Positions 61,596-64,000 of a stretch of DNA of 64,000 bases are shown here, one piece after another. The notes under the pieces are model-generated. The model was given only the letters and a program-made list of their open reading frames with translations, did no database searches and was not told the DNA's origin. The position numbers and the translations under genes are program-made. The DNA is taken from assembly GCA_029777095.1 (NCBI GenBank), contig JAKOTS010000047.1:1-64000 (forward strand). The letters are read 5' to 3'. This DNA comes from Actinomycetes bacterium. Lineage in GTDB: Bacteria > Actinomycetota > Actinomycetes > Actinomycetales > Microbacteriaceae. Numbering within the stretch: the stretch's first letter is position 1; every line of letters begins with the position of its first letter.

Positions 61596-64000
61596 TTGGC
61601 TGCTGCGCGCAACGCATCCACCAACACGCCCAAGAACGGCCGCGGAGCATCCCGCCTCTCGTTCGCCAAGATCTCCGACACGCTGACGGTCCCCGACCTT
61701 CTCGCGTTGCAGACCGAGTCATTTGACTGGCTCGTCGGCAACGAAGCGTGGAAGACCCGTTTGGCCGAAGGCCAGGCGCAGGGTCGCACCGACCTGTCAC
61801 CGATCAGCGGCCTTGAAGAGATCTTCGAAGAGATCTCGCCGATCGAAGACCTCGGCGAGACCATGCAGCTCTCGTTCACCAACCCGTACCTCGAGCCTGA
61901 AAAGTACTCGATCGACGACTGCAAGGAGCGTGGCAAGACCTACGCTGCCCCGCTGTACGTCGAGGCCGAGTTCATGAACCACATCACGGGTGAGATCAAG
62001 ACTCAGACCGTGTTCATGGGTGATTTCCCCCTGCAGACCGGCAAGGGCACCTTCATCATTAACGGCACCGAGCGTGTTGTCGTCTCGCAGCTTGTTCGTA
62101 GCCCCGGTGTGTACTTCGACCGCACGGCAGACAAGACCAGCGACAAGGACATCCTCTCGGCACGCGTGATCCCGAGCCGTGGCGCATGGCTCGAGTTCGA
62201 GATCGACAAGCGCGACCAGGTCGGTGTGCGTATCGACCGCAAGCGCAAGCAGTCGGTCACCGTCTTCCTGAAGGCCCTCGGCCTCAGCACCGAAGACATC
62301 ATGAGCGAGTTCGCCGGCTTCGAGTCGATCGAGTTGACCCTCGAAAAAGACACGATCCTCACCAAGGAAGATGCGCTTCGCGACATCTACCGCAAGCTCC
62401 GCCCCGGCGAGCAGGTTGCTGCCGAGGCTGCTCGTGCGTTGCTCGACAACTTCTACTTCAACCCGAAGCGCTACGACCTGGCGAAGGTTGGTCGTTACAA
62501 GATCAACCACAAGCTCGGCCTTGCCGCGCCGCTGACCGACTCGGTGCTGAGCGTCGAAGACATCGTCTCGACCATCAAGTACCTCGTCCGCCTTCACCGT
62601 GGCGACACCGTCTTTGACGGCATCCGCAGCGGCCAGGAGACCGAGATTCGTCTCGACATCGACGACATCGACAACTTCGGTAACCGTCGTATCCGCGCCG
62701 TCGGTGAGCTCATCCAGAACCAGGTCCGCACGGGCCTGAGCCGCATGGAGCGCGTCGTGCGCGAGCGCATGACCACGCAAGACATCGAAGCGATCACGCC
62801 GCAGACCCTGATCAACGTGCGCCCCGTCGTCGCCGCGATCAAGGAGTTCTTCGGAACCTCGCAGCTCTCGCAGTTCATGGACCAGAACAACCCGCTCGCG
62901 GGTCTCACCCACAAGCGTCGCCTCTCGGCGCTTGGCCCCGGTGGTCTGTCGCGTGAGCGCGCAGGCGTCGAGGTGCGAGACGTTCACCACTCGCACTACG
63001 GCCGCATGTGCCCGATCGAGACCCCTGAAGGCCCGAACATTGGTCTGATCGGCTCGCTCGCATCGTTCGCACGCATCAACTCGTTCGGCTTCATCGAAAC
63101 CCCGTACCGCAAGGTCGTCGACGGTGTCGTTACGGCGCAGATCGACTACCTCACCGCCTCTGACGAGAACGACTACGTCGTGGCGCAGGCCGGTGCAGAA
63201 CTGCGTGCTGACGGCAGCTTCGCCCTGGAGCGCGTGCTCGCACGCAAGGGCTCCGACGGTGAGGTTGACCTCTTCGCAGTCGACGAGATCGGCTACATGG
63301 ATGTCTCGCCGCGCCAGATGGTGTCGGTCGCGACGTCGCTGATCCCCTTCCTCGAGCACGACGATGCGAACCGCGCGCTCATGGGCGCCAACATGCAGCG
63401 CCAGGCAGTTCCGCTGCTGCGCTCGGAGTCGCCGATCGTCGGTACCGGTATGGAGGGCTACGCAGCCATCGACGCCGGTGACGTTGTTACCGCCGAGAAG
63501 GCCGGTGTTGTTGCCAGCGTTTCGGCTGAGCGCGTGACCGTCCAGCTCGACGAGGGCGGCACGAAGGACTACTACCTTCGCAAGTTCGATCGCTCGAACC
63601 AGGGCACCAGCTACAACCAGCGTGTGATCGTCAACGCCGGTGAGCGCGTCGAGGTCGGCTCGGTTATCGCCGACGGCCCCGCCACGGAGAACGGCGAGCT
63701 CGCGCTCGGTAAGAACCTCCTGATCGCGTTCATGCCCTGGGAAGGTCACAACTTCGAGGACGCGATGATCCTCAGCCAGAACCTGGTGAAGGACGACACC
63801 CTCTCTTCGATTCACATCGAGGAGTACGAGGTTGACTCGCGCGACACGAAGCTCGGCAAGGAAGAGATCACCCGCGATCTCCCCAACGTCAGCCCCGAGC
63901 TGCTGAAAGACCTCGACGAGCGCGGCATCATTCGCGTTGGCGCAGAGGTTCGCCCCGGCGACATCCTCGTTGGCAAGGTCACGCCGAAGGGCGAGACCGA
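61596..64000 (+). CDS. rpoB: RNA polymerase beta subunit, 3' end outside window
   Basis: About 800 of ~1160 residues are present. The start is TTG 61596 (AAARNAS...), fixed by GGAGG at 61584-61588, seven bases upstream. It continues with [56 protein letters not shown], and a rifampicin-pocket region [31 protein letters not shown]. All the usual resistance positions (Gln, Asp, His, Ser) are wild type. Translation follows a ~165-base leader from a near-consensus promoter. The gene is cut by the right edge of the window. Confidence 0.98.
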   Translation, partial: MAAARNASTNTPKNGRGASRLSFAKISDTLTVPDLLALQTESFDWLVGNEAWKTRLAEGQAQGRTDLSPISGLEEIFEEISPIEDLGETMQLSFTNPYLEPEKYSIDDCKERGKTYAAPLYVEAEFMNHITGEIKTQTVFMGDFPLQTGKGTFIINGTERVVVSQLVRSPGVYFDRTADKTSDKDILSARVIPSRGAWLEFEIDKRDQVGVRIDRKRKQSVTVFLKALGLSTEDIMSEFAGFESIELTLEKDTILTKEDALRDIYRKLRPGEQVAAEAARALLDNFYFNPKRYDLAKVGRYKINHKLGLAAPLTDSVLSVEDIVSTIKYLVRLHRGDTVFDGIRSGQETEIRLDIDDIDNFGNRRIRAVGELIQNQVRTGLSRMERVVRERMTTQDIEAITPQTLINVRPVVAAIKEFFGTSQLSQFMDQNNPLAGLTHKRRLSALGPGGLSRERAGVEVRDVHHSHYGRMCPIETPEGPNIGLIGSLASFARINSFGFIETPYRKVVDGVVTAQIDYLTASDENDYVVAQAGAELRADGSFALERVLARKGSDGEVDLFAVDEIGYMDVSPRQMVSVATSLIPFLEHDDANRALMGANMQRQAVPLLRSESPIVGTGMEGYAAIDAGDVVTAEKAGVVASVSAERVTVQLDEGGTKDYYLRKFDRSNQGTSYNQRVIVNAGERVEVGSVIADGPATENGELALGKNLLIAFMPWEGHNFEDAMILSQNLVKDDTLSSIHIEEYEVDSRDTKLGKEEITRDLPNVSPELLKDLDERGIIRVGAEVRPGDILVGKVTPKGET

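Noticed and set aside
61797..63815. 672-residue open frame on the minus strand inside rpoB
   Set aside because: It is the mirror of the rpoB codon pattern in a GC-rich genome; it has no ribosome site and rpoB is certain.

Overview
The window is a stretch of a high-GC Gram-positive chromosome, most likely an actinomycete of the Microbacteriaceae type. This rests on the actinobacterial character of RpoB, very GC-rich coding outside the first 11 kb, a sortase-anchored surface protein with an LASTG signal, DUF4232/DUF2871/DUF4916 proteins, a large Lhr helicase, and many start codons that appear to be transcribed without a leader. Genus-level placement is inference.

Bases 1-11416 look like an accessory island. 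All genes are on the + strand, tightly spaced or overlapping, and visibly less GC-rich than the rest. It holds (i) the 3' end of a GmrSD-like (DUF262/DUF1524) restriction gene, two dynamin-like GTPase genes (one with two GTPase domains) and a zinc-ribbon membrane protein, which together look like a defence or membrane-remodelling operon; and (ii) a likely RiPP (ribosomally made, modified peptide) operon: a 52-residue precursor-like peptide ending in NCCA (8200-8358), a radical SAM enzyme, a SAM methyltransferase, a GNAT acetyltransferase and a four-helix membrane protein, each start touching or overlapping the previous stop. I could not match either operon to a named system. A gene-free segment with a perfect 20-bp palindrome (11417-11681) separates the island from the chromosome proper.

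Bases 11682-31707 carry a DUF4232 membrane protein, small membrane, SRPBCC and GNAT genes, a heterodimeric ABC exporter, an MMPL transporter preceded by a 20-bp operator-like palindrome, a two-component system, a DUF2871 protein with a 14-helix drug exporter, a tocopherol-cyclase-like protein, a SWIM/SNF2 helicase, and a reactive-sulfur operon (thioredoxin, CoA-disulfide reductase-rhodanese, CstR-like repressor) with its operator overlapping the promoter.

Bases 31708-44414 carry duplicated 66-nt repeat elements, an S9 peptidase, an AlkA-like glycosylase, a receiver-less PhoB-like regulator with a leaderless Cys/Met-containing leader ORF, a large surface protein, an alpha/beta hydrolase, an MFS exporter, a LysR effector domain without HTH, and a hexapeptide-repeat protein. 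Bases 44579-58912 hold Lhr, an esterase, a DUF4916 Nudix protein, a sensor/regulator/ABC (MacB-type) module, 2-phosphosulfolactate phosphatase, a SprT-like protein, a TPR-like protein and a spermidine-synthase-like protein. Bases 58970-61325 are the 5-oxoprolinase operon pxpABC, followed by a strong promoter and rpoB, which runs off the right edge.

A recurring promoter layout, TANNNT then six bases then ATG/GTG, is visible in front of at least 15 genes in the chromosomal part and was used to choose several starts.
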